A DNA stretch of 64,000 nucleotides from Oscillospiraceae bacterium (GCA_003538135.1 DPOR01000011.1:33186-97185), one strand, 5' to 3'. Positions 34,419 to 43,874 are shown, numbered from the stretch's first letter. A program made the numbers and translations. Notes: generated by a model not told the origin, from the sequence alone.

Positions 34419-34792
34419 TTTTTATGGCTTTTTGTTCAAAATGCGGCAAGGCATTATCTCAGGGTGCGTTGTTCTGCTCCGGCTGCGGAAGCAAGATAGA
34501 GCCCTCTGCACAGAATGCGGCATCCGGGAAAGTTATAGTTAACGGTATTACCCAAAAAGCTCTGGTAGGTTTTACTATGAAAGTTTACGCGAACGGTGTC
34601 TTTAAAGGCGAAGTGAAGAAAATGCAGAAGCTGGAGTTTGATATCGACTGCGATTCTGTAATCACCGTATCGTGCGCGAACTTTTTCACTGATGAAACCA
34701 TAAGGGTCAGAGCCGGACGGACATCGGTAATTGACTTCAAGTATAACAGAATTATCGGACAGCTTGAAAATCATGTAACGGAGTATATGTAA
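34415..34792 (+). CDS. Zinc-ribbon protein with small beta domain
   Basis: A 125-residue protein with no membrane helix. The N-terminal zinc ribbon reads CSKCGKALSQGALFCSGCG. A short linker leads to a strand-rich domain of about 75 residues (KVIVNGITQKALVGFTMKVY onward), possibly PEGA-like. The ATG at 34415 overlaps the upstream stop by four bases and has GAAGG six bases before it; an alternative ATG at 34424 would remove three residues. The function is unknown. Confidence 0.7.
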   Translation: MIFMAFCSKCGKALSQGALFCSGCGSKIEPSAQNAASGKVIVNGITQKALVGFTMKVYANGVFKGEVKKMQKLEFDIDCDSVITVSCANFFTDETIRVRAGRTSVIDFKYNRIIGQLENHVTEYM

Positions 34793-34811
34793 GCTGCGCT
34801 GTATAGGAATG

Positions 34812-34865
34812 AATACGCAAAAGGGACACTTGTTCATTCTGTGGCTCTTTTGCGTATTTTTTTGC
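34812..34865 (+). terminator. Terminator or attenuator inside the zinc-ribbon cluster
   Basis: A 12-bp stem, AATACGCAAAAG (34812-34823) and CTTTTGCGTATT (34847-34858), with a seven-T tail, lies between the second and third zinc-ribbon genes. No promoter is seen after it, so the third gene may depend on read-through. Confidence 0.75.
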
Positions 34866-34887
34866 TGTGTGAAGGAGGATAATAAGT

Positions 34888-35487
34888 ATGAAATACTGCG
34901 CGTATTGCGGAAAGGAATTAAATGACAATGCGGATGTCTGTATCGGATGCGGCTGCAGCACAAGAGTGTTGAACACATCCGGTCGCGAGACCGTATTCTG
35001 CACGCACTGCGGAAAGGAAATTCCCGCTCAAGCGGCAGTTTGCGTTAATTGCGGATGTGCCGTTAAAACGAATTTTGCGGCAGAGGAATCGGCAAAAACT
35101 CCGGAAACGCTCCTGAAAGACCTTTCGGAAAAGATGAAAATTAACGCGATAATATGGCTCTGCATCGCAGGAGTTCAAATAATTGCGGGAATATATCTTT
35201 ATTGGATACTGATAATTCCCGGTGTGCTTAATATTATCAGCGGAATAATGGATTTAAAATACAGCAAGGAGGTCCTGACCAATCCGGTCGGGATAGTCAA
35301 GAAGTTTGAACCGCTGGTTTCTCCGATTATAACTCTCGCATATAATGCTGTTATCGGCGGCGTGGTCGGAATCGCCGGTTCGCTCTATTATTTGTTTGTT
35401 ATAAGAAAACTTGTCATGGATAACAGAGCGGCGTTTGACGAACTTGAAATGAATTGCAGAACTGTCAAGGATAAGTCGGAATTATAA
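34888..35487 (+). CDS. Double zinc-ribbon membrane protein
   Basis: A 199-residue protein with two zinc ribbons (CAYCGKELNDNADVCIGCGC near residue 4 and CTHCGKEIPAQAAVCVNCGC near 39), a charged linker and two or three membrane helices (INAIIWLCIAGVQIIAGIY; a final helix around GGVVGIAGSLYYLFVIR). GAAGGAGG lies nine bases before the ATG. It belongs with the two preceding zinc-ribbon proteins but sits behind a terminator-like hairpin. The function is unknown. Confidence 0.75.
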   Translation: MKYCAYCGKELNDNADVCIGCGCSTRVLNTSGRETVFCTHCGKEIPAQAAVCVNCGCAVKTNFAAEESAKTPETLLKDLSEKMKINAIIWLCIAGVQIIAGIYLYWILIIPGVLNIISGIMDLKYSKEVLTNPVGIVKKFEPLVSPIITLAYNAVIGGVVGIAGSLYYLFVIRKLVMDNRAAFDELEMNCRTVKDKSEL

Positions 35488-35505
35488 GTATTTACAATAT
35501 AAAGA

Positions 35506-35551
35506 ATACCTGTCCGCAGATACACAGCTCCCGCGGACAGGTATTTTTTAT
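35506..35551 (+). terminator. Terminator after the zinc-ribbon cluster
   Basis: A perfect 12-bp stem, ATACCTGTCCGC (35506-35517) and GCGGACAGGTAT (35533-35544), is followed by TTTTTTATT. Confidence 0.85.
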
Positions 35552-35593
35552 TCGCCGTTCCCGATATTTTCTCCGCGATTTACGGCTAAAACA

Positions 35594-35622
35594 TTGACAT
35601 CGGGGAAAATTAAGAGTAGAAT
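35594..35622 (+). promoter_or_regulatory. Promoter of the alaS T-box transcript
   Basis: Consensus TTGACA (35594-35599) and TAGAAT (35617-35622) are spaced by 17 bases. Transcription would start near 35630, just before the T-box leader. Confidence 0.75.
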
Positions 35623-35631
35623 ATTTGAGTA

Positions 35632-35860
35632 AATATTTTTGGCTGTGAAGAGCAGAGCCGTTTATTCCGCTCGCAGAGAGGCGCGCCGGCATTATGCCGC
35701 TGTGAGGTGCGCCGTGTCAGGAAGTACGGCAGCCGGCTCGGAGCCTCCCGCGTTGAACGGGCGTAGCCTGCGTTAAGGGCAGCAGAGGGGTGCAGTTTTG
35801 TGCAATCCGGGTGGTACCGCGGCTTCGGCCGTCCCGGGCAGAACGGCATCTATTTTTATT
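35632..35860 (+). promoter_or_regulatory. T-box riboswitch leader of alaS
   Basis: The leader carries the T-box motif GGGTGGTACCGCGG at 35809-35822, whose TGGTACC core contacts the uncharged tRNA acceptor end. A short terminator-type stem GCCGT/ACGGC (35828-35847) with ATCTATTTTTATTTTT follows. The upstream 170 bases form stem I and the specifier region; the Ala specifier triplet was not located with certainty. It senses uncharged tRNA-Ala and controls alaS by antitermination. Confidence 0.85.
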
Positions 35861-35878
35861 TTTCAAGGAGTTGTTATT

Positions 35879-38518
35879 ATGGAATGGACGGGACTCAATG
35901 AACTCAGAGAGAAGTATCTGAGCTTTTTCGAGAGCAAGGGTCATCTCCGCCTGCCGAGCTTTTCGCTCGTGCCGCAGGGGGATAAGAGCCTGCTGCTCAT
36001 CAACGCCGGCATGGCGCCGCTCAAGAAATACTTCACGGGCGAGCTGACCCCGCCGAGAAAGCGCGTCACAACCTGCCAGAAGTGCATCAGAACGCCCGAT
36101 ATCGAGCGCGTCGGAATCACCGCGCGCCACGGCACTTTCTTTGAGATGCTCGGCAATTTCTCGTTCGGCGATTATTTCAAGCGTGAGGCGACCGCTTGGG
36201 CATGGGAGTTCTGCACCAAGGTGCTCGAGATGCCCGCGGATAAGATATATATCAGCGTCTATGAGGAGGACGACGAGGCGTACGACATCTGGACGAAGGA
36301 GCTCGGCATTGCGCCCGACCATATGGTTCGTCTCGGTAAAGAGGATAACTTCTGGGAGCACGGCGCAGGTCCCTGCGGCCCCTGCTCGGAGCTATATTTC
36401 GACCGCGGCGAGAAGTACGGCTGCGGCTCTCCGACCTGCGGAGTCGGCTGCGACTGCGACAGATATGTTGAGTTCTGGAACCTCGTTTTCACTCAGTTCG
36501 ACAATGACGGAAACAATAACTATTCCCGCCTCAAGAGCTGCAATATCGACACCGGTATGGGTCTTGAGCGCCTTGCCTGCATAATGCAGGGCGTGGACAA
36601 CCTCTTTGAGGTCGATACGGTTCAGAACATCATGAAGCACATCATGGAGATAGCCGGCGTCAAGTATCATGAGGACGAGAAAAAGGACGTCTCCCTGCGT
36701 GTTATTACCGACCATATCAGAAGCACGACGTTCATGATAGGTGACGGCGTTATGCCCTCAAACGAGGGCAGGGGCTATGTCCTTCGCCGCCTGCTCAGAA
36801 GAGCGGCGCGCCACGGCAGACTCTTGGGTATAAACGGCACCTTCCTCTATAAGGTGTGCGAGACCGTTATCAAGGAGAATGCTGCCGCATATCCGAACCT
36901 CGTCGAGAAGCATGACCTTATCGTAAAGGTCATAAAGGCCGAGGAGGAGAGCTTCAATAAGACAATCGACACAGGTCTCAACCTGCTCGAAAATATAATC
37001 GCCCGGAGCGATTCCAAGGTGCTCGGCGGCGCCGATGCATTCAAGCTTCAGGACACCTTCGGATTCCCGATCGACCTTACAAAGGAGCTGCTCGAGGAGC
37101 GCGGCATGAGCGTCGATATCGACGAATATGACCGCCTCTACGCTCAGAGCAGAGCGGCGGCGCGTGCGGCGCGCAAGGATGCCGGAGCTCAGGCGTGGAA
37201 GGACAGCAACGTTTCATTCAAGGATGTCGGAGCCACCGAGTTTGTCGGCTATACCGATTATTCCTGCGACGCCGAGATAAAGGCGATAGTCACAAACGGC
37301 GAGCGCGCCGAGTTCGCAACCGCGGACTCCGAGGTGGTTGTTGTGCTCGACAAGACCCCGTTCTACGGCGAGAGCGGCGGACAGGCGGGCGACACGGGCG
37401 TTATCAGAACCGAAAACGCGGCGCTCGAGGTCACCGCTGCGGGCAAGACCCCCGACGGAGTCATACTTCATATCGCAAAATTCATAAGCGGAGACAGTAT
37501 CGCTCTCGGCGATAAGGTCTGCGCTCAGATAGATATTGAAAAGCGCGAAGCGACCCGCCGCAACCACACCGCGGCTCATCTGCTTCAGGCAGCCCTCAGA
37601 AAGCACCTCGGCAGCCATGTTGAGCAGGCGGGACAGCTTGTCAACAGCGAGGAAATGCGCTTTGACTTCACCCATTTTTCGGCGCTCACGGGCGATGAGC
37701 TCAAGGCAATAGAGCGCGAGGTGAACGAGACTATACTCAAGGGTATCCCCGTTGAGACACGCGAGATGCCCATTGAAGAGGCCAAGAAGCTCGGCGCAAT
37801 GGCGCTGTTCGGCGAGAAGTACGGCGACGTCGTGCGCGTTGTCAGCGCGGGCGATTTCTCCGTTGAGCTGTGCGGCGGAACCCATGCGGACAATACCGCA
37901 AAGCTCGGTCTGTTCAAGATAGTGTCCGAGTCCTCCGTTGCCGCCGGCATCAGACGTATAACGGCAGTTACGGGCTTCGGCGTGCTCAAGCATATAGAAA
38001 ACGACGAGCGCATCATGCAGTCCGCAGCGGCGGCGATGAAGCTCGGTAACGTCGCTGAGCTTGATAAGCGTGCGGCGACTCTCTCGGCCGAAGTCAAGGC
38101 CAAGGACAGAGAGCTTGCGGAGCTTCGCGGCGAGATATCCGCTCTCAAGGCGGGCAGCCTTATGGACAGCGCAAGACAGGTCGGCGGCGTAAGACTCATT
38201 ACCGCCGAGGTAGAGGTCTCCAATCCCGGAGAGCTCCGCTCGATGTGCGACACCGCGCGGGACAACGGCGCGGATATCGTCGCGGTCTTTGCGGGTGTCA
38301 ATAAAGAGAAAGGTACTCTGAACTTCGCCTGCGCCTGCGGTGCGGATGCAATAAAGCTCGGCGCTCATGCCGGCAATATAGTTCGTGAGACCGCCAAGAT
38401 AGCGGGCGGTTCCGGCGGAGGCAAGCCCGATAGCGCAATGGCGGGCGCCAAGGACGCCTCCAAGGCCGACGAGGCTCTTGCGGCGGTTGACTCTATAGTC
38501 GGCGCCATGTTAAAATAA
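35879..38518 (+). CDS. alaS: Alanyl-tRNA synthetase
   Basis: An 879-residue class II synthetase. The N-terminal catalytic domain starts WTGLNELREKYLSFFESKGH and includes LINAGMAPLKKYFTG. The editing domain has the metal ligands HTAAH (562-566) and CGGTH (Cys665, His669), and a C-terminal DHHA1-type oligomerisation domain follows (AGGSGGGKPDSAMAGAKD). The ATG at 35879 follows CAAGGAG. It is governed by the T-box leader directly upstream. Confidence 0.97.
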   Translation: MEWTGLNELREKYLSFFESKGHLRLPSFSLVPQGDKSLLLINAGMAPLKKYFTGELTPPRKRVTTCQKCIRTPDIERVGITARHGTFFEMLGNFSFGDYFKREATAWAWEFCTKVLEMPADKIYISVYEEDDEAYDIWTKELGIAPDHMVRLGKEDNFWEHGAGPCGPCSELYFDRGEKYGCGSPTCGVGCDCDRYVEFWNLVFTQFDNDGNNNYSRLKSCNIDTGMGLERLACIMQGVDNLFEVDTVQNIMKHIMEIAGVKYHEDEKKDVSLRVITDHIRSTTFMIGDGVMPSNEGRGYVLRRLLRRAARHGRLLGINGTFLYKVCETVIKENAAAYPNLVEKHDLIVKVIKAEEESFNKTIDTGLNLLENIIARSDSKVLGGADAFKLQDTFGFPIDLTKELLEERGMSVDIDEYDRLYAQSRAAARAARKDAGAQAWKDSNVSFKDVGATEFVGYTDYSCDAEIKAIVTNGERAEFATADSEVVVVLDKTPFYGESGGQAGDTGVIRTENAALEVTAAGKTPDGVILHIAKFISGDSIALGDKVCAQIDIEKREATRRNHTAAHLLQAALRKHLGSHVEQAGQLVNSEEMRFDFTHFSALTGDELKAIEREVNETILKGIPVETREMPIEEAKKLGAMALFGEKYGDVVRVVSAGDFSVELCGGTHADNTAKLGLFKIVSESSVAAGIRRITAVTGFGVLKHIENDERIMQSAAAAMKLGNVAELDKRAATLSAEVKAKDRELAELRGEISALKAGSLMDSARQVGGVRLITAEVEVSNPGELRSMCDTARDNGADIVAVFAGVNKEKGTLNFACACGADAIKLGAHAGNIVRETAKIAGGSGGGKPDSAMAGAKDASKADEALAAVDSIVGAMLK

Positions 38519-38583
38519 AATCGCAGCTCCGCCGACCCTCGCGGTCGGCGGGACGGGCGAATTACAGTGCGGAGGTTTTTTAA

Positions 38584-38925
38584 ATGGATGACTGTATTTT
38601 TTGCAAAATAATAAGGGGCGAAATTCCCTCAAAAAAAGTCTACGAGGATGACAGCGTCCTCGCGTTCTATGACCTTGAGCCGCAGGCTCCGTTTCATATA
38701 CTTATTATCCCGAAGCAGCATATAAAGAGCGCGGCGGAGATAACCCCGGAGAACAGCGTGGTCGTCTCCAAAGTGTTCGAGGCGGCGGCGAAGATAGCAA
38801 AGCAGTTTGACCTCAAGGACGGCTTCAGGATAGTGAATAACTGCGGCGAATGCGCGGGCCAGACCGTGAAGCACCTGCACTTTCATATGCTCGGCGGCAG
38901 AGATTTCGGCTGGCCGGCGGGCTGA
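38584..38925 (+). CDS. HIT-family nucleotide hydrolase (HinT-like)
   Basis: A 113-residue HIT protein. The start CIFCKIIRGEIPS carries the two zinc-linked cysteines of the HinT branch, and the histidine triad is HLHFH near residues 97-101 in VKHLHFHMLGG. Such enzymes hydrolyse purine-nucleoside phosphoramidates. GGAGG lies nine bases before the ATG. It follows alaS by 65 bases. Confidence 0.92.
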   Translation: MDDCIFCKIIRGEIPSKKVYEDDSVLAFYDLEPQAPFHILIIPKQHIKSAAEITPENSVVVSKVFEAAAKIAKQFDLKDGFRIVNNCGECAGQTVKHLHFHMLGGRDFGWPAG

Positions 38926-38962
38926 TAAAAAAGACCATATTAATATTCAGGAGATGTTTATT

Positions 38963-39502
38963 TTGGCAAAGACCTATACAATGGAAATCGCAGGCGTGAA
39001 GAGAGAGCTTCCTCTCTGCCCGGTCAGCGACAAGCTCGATATCGCGGCATTTATCCTTTTCGGCGATGTCGAAATCACCGTAAGAGCGGCGGAGGAGCTG
39101 CTCAAGAAGTGCCCGGAGTTCGATTATATTCTCACTCCCGAGGCAAAGAGCATTCCGCTTGCCTATGAGATGTCCAGACAGAGCGGCAAGAAATATTTTG
39201 TCGCCCGCAAGAAGCCGAAGGTCTATATGACCGACCCCGTCAGCGTTAATGTGCGCTCGATAACCACCGACGCAGAGCAGACCCTTCTTCTCGGCAGAGA
39301 GGACGGAGACCAGCTTCGCGGCAAGAAAGTACTTATCGTTGACGATGTTATCAGCACCGGCGAATCCCTCGCAGCAGTCGTTGCCCTCGCCGATAAGTTC
39401 GAAGCGAACATAGTCGCCAAGGCGGCAGTCCTCGCAGAGGGCGACGCGGCAGAGCGCGACGATATTGTGTTCCTCGAGAAGCTTCCTCTTTTCTTCAAAT
39501 AA
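38963..39502 (+). CDS. Purine-type phosphoribosyltransferase
   Basis: A 179-residue type I phosphoribosyltransferase. The PRPP-binding block is VLIVDDVISTGESLA (about 122-136), preceded by the substrate-side PEAKSIPLAYEMS. It resembles adenine phosphoribosyltransferase and could salvage a purine, but the base is not certain. The TTG at 38963 is chosen because AGGAG lies nine bases upstream; an ATG at 38954 would abut that site directly. It sits between the HIT gene and comEC. Confidence 0.82.
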   Translation: MAKTYTMEIAGVKRELPLCPVSDKLDIAAFILFGDVEITVRAAEELLKKCPEFDYILTPEAKSIPLAYEMSRQSGKKYFVARKKPKVYMTDPVSVNVRSITTDAEQTLLLGREDGDQLRGKKVLIVDDVISTGESLAAVVALADKFEANIVAKAAVLAEGDAAERDDIVFLEKLPLFFK

Positions 39503-39518
39503 TCGGAGAACTCGAGAA

Positions 39519-41726
39519 ATGGCGCGCCCCTTCACGGTTATCGGTTTCACAATATTTTTTACGCTGACTCTTATTTTTGAACTCGGTCAGAAGGCGGCAG
39601 TCGTTATCCTTTCGGCAGCAGCTGCCGCCTTTGTCTTTTCTCTGTTCTTTGAGAGTGTTCGGCGTGATTTTGTTATCCCGACCGCGTGTATTGCGGCGGC
39701 TGTTGCGGTTCTTCTTTCTTTTGCCGCTTCGTCGGTTCCCGTTGAAGCGTCGGAGCGCTTCTGCGAAAGCGCCCATACCGTCAAGGCGAGCGTTGTCTCG
39801 CTCGAGGAGCGCCGCGGCGAAAGATACTATACGCAGATAAAAACCTCCGAGATAGACGGCGAGGAATATAAGCTCAATATCCGTCTCTCTTCAAAAACGC
39901 GCCTCGGCTTTAAGCCCTATGACACTGTCGAGGGCGAGCTTCAGCTCTACGACCTCGGCAAGACCCGCAGCGCGAGGAATTACTACCTGTCCGAAAATAT
40001 CTTTACGGGCGGATACGCGAGGGGAGATATAACCGTATCCCGGCCGGAGAGCAGGCCACTCGGCTATTACTTCCTTTCGCTGCGCGCCTATATCAAAGAT
40101 ACAGTCTCGCGCCTTGTTCCGGGTGAGCGCGGCGCACTTGCAACCGCGCTTTTGATAGGCGACAAGTCGGAGCTTCCAAAGAGTGTCTCTGCCGCGTTTT
40201 CCTCCGCCGGCATATCGCATCTTATCGCCGTGTCGGGTCTGCACCTCTCTGTTTGGTGTCTGTTTATTCTGAAAATTTTCGATATTTTCAGGCTCAGGAG
40301 CAGGATAGGAGCGGTTATCTCGGCCGTGTTTGTCGTTATTTTTATGGCGATCTCGGGCTTTACTTATTCCGTCATGCGCGCAGGGCTTATGATGCTCGTC
40401 ATGCTCCTCGGAACGCTGATTTCCAGGCAGTCGGATTCGCTCAATTCTCTCGGAGCCGCGCTTGTTATACTCTGCTTTATTAATCCGTATTGCGTGATGA
40501 GTCTCGGACTTCGGCTGTCGTTTCTCTCGACGCTCGGCATAATTGTCGGTTACGGCAATATAGACTTTCCTTTGAATCCGTATATCGAGCGCGTCAAAAA
40601 TAAATATGCAAGGCGTAGTTGCGAGTTTATTTTCGGTTCGGTCAGAAGCACCGTTTTAGCCTGTGCGTTCACTCTGCCCGTTATGATACTTGATTTAGGC
40701 AAGGTGTCTTTGATTTCGATACCCGCCAATATCATCGCCGACCTCCCCGCATCCGCCTGCATGATACTCGCGGGACTTACCGCCCTGACGGCAAAGCTTT
40801 CGTTTCTTCGCGTGATTACGGCGGGACTTGCGGATATAACCGGAGTATGTGCGTCTTTTCTGATAAATCTTTCAAAAGCGCTCGCGGCGGTTCCGCATTC
40901 GTCTTTAAACACAACGTCGTTTCTCTTCCCGCTGTGGCTCGTGTTCGCCTTTATCGTCCTTGCGGCGGTCGCGCTGATTTACAGATTCCGTAAGCGCAGC
41001 GTCCTGCGTGCGGCGGCGCTGATATGTACCTTTACCTTCTTCGGCGTGTGCGCAGGCTCTTATGCAATCTCGCGCACGGCTACGGTTATAACCGTGGCTG
41101 ATGTCGGCAACGGCTCGGCGGCAGTTGTCAGCTCCGGCGGCAAAACCGCCCTGCTCGGCTGCGGAGGGGACAGCTATTATGCCCTCTCGAATATTGAGTC
41201 CGCAATGGACAGCGTCGGCGCGGATAAGCTCGACTTTTTGCTCATTCCGCGCATCTCAAAGGGCGAAAGCTCGCTCGCTCTCGATGCGATAGACAGCTTT
41301 TCTCCCGATTATATTCTCACGGGTGAGCTTGACTCAAACCTCGAAGAAATACTAAAAACAGAAAATTATGCTCTTGCACCCGCCGCCGAGATAAGTGTCG
41401 GCAATGCGGAGCTGAAATATAAAACAACGGACAAAACGAGCATTGCGGTGCTCAAAGCGAAAGGCGCGGATACGGTCTTTGTTTTCAGACCGTCCTATGC
41501 GCCGAATATAAAAGGGGATATACTCATCCTGCGGGAAAATCTGCCGCAGGGCGTTTCCCCGGGAAATTTTAATCTTACTGCGCTCTCGGCGGATGAAAAC
41601 AGAACGCCCGCCGTTATGGGCAAATTGCTCTCTTTGGGCGCAGACGCATATGCGACCGGAGGGCAGGGGAATATCAGAATCACCGTGTTCCCGTCGGGAA
41701 AAATATTTGCGGAAAGGGTGGATTGA
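39519..41726 (+). CDS. comEC: ComEC/Rec2-like DNA-uptake channel with degenerate MBL domain
   Basis: A 735-residue polytopic membrane protein. It has two N-terminal helices, an OB-like segment (about 75-190), the Competence domain with several helices and the hallmark HLIAVSGLHLSVWCLF, and a C-terminal soluble domain from about 525. In the family that domain is a metallo-beta-lactamase fold with an HxHxDH motif. Here the start reads VADVGNGSAAVVSSGG and the place of the motif reads LLIPRISKGESS, so the metal ligands are missing. DNA transport could remain while nuclease activity is lost. It is followed directly by holA. Confidence 0.85.
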   Translation: MARPFTVIGFTIFFTLTLIFELGQKAAVVILSAAAAAFVFSLFFESVRRDFVIPTACIAAAVAVLLSFAASSVPVEASERFCESAHTVKASVVSLEERRGERYYTQIKTSEIDGEEYKLNIRLSSKTRLGFKPYDTVEGELQLYDLGKTRSARNYYLSENIFTGGYARGDITVSRPESRPLGYYFLSLRAYIKDTVSRLVPGERGALATALLIGDKSELPKSVSAAFSSAGISHLIAVSGLHLSVWCLFILKIFDIFRLRSRIGAVISAVFVVIFMAISGFTYSVMRAGLMMLVMLLGTLISRQSDSLNSLGAALVILCFINPYCVMSLGLRLSFLSTLGIIVGYGNIDFPLNPYIERVKNKYARRSCEFIFGSVRSTVLACAFTLPVMILDLGKVSLISIPANIIADLPASACMILAGLTALTAKLSFLRVITAGLADITGVCASFLINLSKALAAVPHSSLNTTSFLFPLWLVFAFIVLAAVALIYRFRKRSVLRAAALICTFTFFGVCAGSYAISRTATVITVADVGNGSAAVVSSGGKTALLGCGGDSYYALSNIESAMDSVGADKLDFLLIPRISKGESSLALDAIDSFSPDYILTGELDSNLEEILKTENYALAPAAEISVGNAELKYKTTDKTSIAVLKAKGADTVFVFRPSYAPNIKGDILILRENLPQGVSPGNFNLTALSADENRTPAVMGKLLSLGADAYATGGQGNIRITVFPSGKIFAERVD

Positions 41727-42773
41727 ATGGCTTCTATCGGCGAAAAAGAGTTGAAAGCGCTTATAAAAAGCGGCGATATCGGCGGAGCGTTTCTGTTCTT
41801 CGGAACAGAGAGCTATCTCAAGGAATTTTATTCCTCGAAGCTCAGAGATAAGGCCGTCAGTCCCGATTTCGCGGATTTTAACTATCATTTTTTTGACGGC
41901 GCGTCGTGTGCCCTCGAGGATATAGAGCAGGCCGTCGAGGCGTTTCCGATGATGAGCGGCAGCACCTGTGTATTCGTCAAGGATATGCCCGTCGATTCGC
42001 TCGATGAGGATTCCTACGACAAACTCGAAAGCATAGTCGGCGATGTTCCGGACTACTGCACGCTGATTTTCTATGTCGGCAAAGCGGATTCGCTGAAAAA
42101 GACCGCAAAGGCAAAAAAGGCGGTCGCGCTTTTTGCGAAGTGCGGCAACGCGGTCGAGCTGAACAAAAAGACCGCCTATGAGCTTTCAAAGCTACTTGTC
42201 GGCGCGGCGCAGAAGCGCGGCTCGGAGCTCAGCCAAAGGAACGCAGAGTATCTTGTCTCCTGCGTCGGAGATGATATGGTGACGCTGCTCAATGAGACGG
42301 ATAAGCTCTCGGCCTATGCCGAGGGGCGCGAGATAACACGTGCCGATATCGACCTTATGTGCGTCAAAACCATTGAGGCGAATGCCTTTGACCTGACAAA
42401 ATATATAATCTCCGATAATTTCGACAAGGCGTATGAGACGCTCAATATGCTCTTTGCCCAGAGAGCCGACGTCATGATGATAATGGGCGCGGTGATATCC
42501 GTCTTTGCCGATATCTATCGTGTCAAGGTGAGCGTGTCGGCGGGCTACAGAGCCACTCAGCCTGCGGAGATATTTTCAAATTACCGCGGACGCGAGTTTA
42601 AATTGACAAAGGTTTCGCGCCAGGCGGCGGCGCTGAGCGTCCGTGCGCTCAGGCAGTGCCTTGACGAGCTGGACAGAGCGGATACGCTGCTTAAAAGCTC
42701 GGCGGTTGATAACAGGATAGTTATGGAGGAGCTGTTGGTCAAGCTGTTTGTGGCGATACAGTCCGGAAAATAA
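41727..42773 (+). CDS. holA: DNA polymerase III subunit delta
   Basis: A 348-residue HolA. The start LIKSGDIGGAFLFFGTESYL matches the clamp-loader delta subunit, and QRADVMMIMGAVISVFADIYR and LDELDRADTLLKSS are typical of the C-terminal collar. It opens the sliding clamp during loading. The ATG directly follows the comEC stop; AAGGGTGG is its ribosome site. Confidence 0.92.
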   Translation: MASIGEKELKALIKSGDIGGAFLFFGTESYLKEFYSSKLRDKAVSPDFADFNYHFFDGASCALEDIEQAVEAFPMMSGSTCVFVKDMPVDSLDEDSYDKLESIVGDVPDYCTLIFYVGKADSLKKTAKAKKAVALFAKCGNAVELNKKTAYELSKLLVGAAQKRGSELSQRNAEYLVSCVGDDMVTLLNETDKLSAYAEGREITRADIDLMCVKTIEANAFDLTKYIISDNFDKAYETLNMLFAQRADVMMIMGAVISVFADIYRVKVSVSAGYRATQPAEIFSNYRGREFKLTKVSRQAAALSVRALRQCLDELDRADTLLKSSAVDNRIVMEELLVKLFVAIQSGK

Positions 42774-42797
42774 CTGCCAGACGGTGTAGGGAGTAAA

Positions 42798-43403
42798 ATG
42801 ATAAAGATAAAGCAGGCGGTTATCGTCGAGGGAAAGTACGATAAAATAAAGCTTTCGACAGTCCTCGATACCGTCATAATTCAGACAGACGGCTTCGGCA
42901 TTTTCAAAGACAAAGATAAGCAGAGGCTCATAAAGCGCCTCGCCCAAACGCGCGGCATAGTTATACTTACCGACAGCGACTCGGCGGGCTTCAAGATACG
43001 CTCGTTTATCGGCGGCAGCGTGCCTAAGGACAGCGTCATTCACGCCTATATTCCCGATGTGTTCGGAAAAGAGCGCAGAAAGGACGCGCCCTCGAAGGAG
43101 GGCAAATTGGGAGTCGAGGGTATTAATACGGAAACTCTGCTCGAAGCGCTCAGTCGAGCCGGAGTCACCTGCGAAAAAACTCAGGAAAAGAGCCGCACCG
43201 TCACCGTGGCGGATCTCTACGAAGCGGGGCTCAGCGGAAAAGCGGACTCGGCGGCTCTGCGCAAAAGATTTCTGCGCAGCTTGTCGCTTCCCGAACGTCT
43301 TTCGACGGGTGCTCTCGTCGATATGATAAATATTTTCATGACATACGATGAATTTCAGGAAAGTATAAAAAATTTTTCACTCAACGGAGATGATGACAAA
43401 TGA
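42798..43403 (+). CDS. RNase M5-like TOPRIM protein
   Basis: A 201-residue TOPRIM-domain protein. VIVEGKYDKIKL (residues 8-19) carries the conserved Glu, and ILTDSDSAGFKIR carries the DxD pair, both as in ribonuclease M5, which matures 5S rRNA. The C-terminal DUF4093-type half is present. True rnmV often lies beside rsmA; here it is between holA and ispF, so the assignment to 5S processing is likely but not certain. It overlaps ispF by four bases. Confidence 0.82.
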   Translation: MIKIKQAVIVEGKYDKIKLSTVLDTVIIQTDGFGIFKDKDKQRLIKRLAQTRGIVILTDSDSAGFKIRSFIGGSVPKDSVIHAYIPDVFGKERRKDAPSKEGKLGVEGINTETLLEALSRAGVTCEKTQEKSRTVTVADLYEAGLSGKADSAALRKRFLRSLSLPERLSTGALVDMINIFMTYDEFQESIKNFSLNGDDDK

Positions 43404-43873
43404 TAAGAATAGGCAGCGGATATGACGTTCATAAGCTCGTCGAGGGGCGAAAGCTCATAATCGGCGGAGTCGATATACCTCATACCATGGGGCTGCTCGG
43501 CCATTCGGATGCCGATGTTCTGCTCCACAGCATAAGCGACGCCCTGCTCGGCGCGGCGGCCATGGGGGATATAGGCTGCCTGTTCCCGGACAGTGACGAA
43601 AAATACAAGGGCGCAGACAGCCTTGAGCTTCTGCGTGAGGTCGTGCGCGCTATCGGCGCTCGGGGCTGGCACATAGTCAATATCGACTCCACGGTTGCCG
43701 CCCAAGCTCCCAAGCTGCGCCCGTATATAGATGAAATGCGCCGCAATATAGCCGACGCCTGCTCGCTTGACGTCTCCTGCGTCAGCGTCAAGGCGACCAC
43801 CGAAGAGGGACTCGGCTTTACCGGACGCCGCGAGGGCATAAGCGCCTCGGCCGTCTGCCTTATTGAGAAGTGA
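43400..43873 (+). CDS. ispF: 2-C-methyl-D-erythritol 2,4-cyclodiphosphate synthase
   Basis: A 157-residue IspF. Metal-binding Asp8 and His10 lie in GSGYDVHKL, and GHSDADVLLHSISDALLGAA is the family signature. It forms the cyclic diphosphate intermediate of the MEP pathway started by Dxs (20287). The start overlaps the TOPRIM gene by four bases. Confidence 0.95.
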   Translation: MIRIGSGYDVHKLVEGRKLIIGGVDIPHTMGLLGHSDADVLLHSISDALLGAAAMGDIGCLFPDSDEKYKGADSLELLREVVRAIGARGWHIVNIDSTVAAQAPKLRPYIDEMRRNIADACSLDVSCVSVKATTEEGLGFTGRREGISASAVCLIEK

Positions 43874-43874
43874 T

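Noticed and set aside
37214..38368. Minus-strand open frame of 384 codons inside alaS
   Set aside because: It is antisense to a complete, motif-supported alaS and has no recognisable domain.
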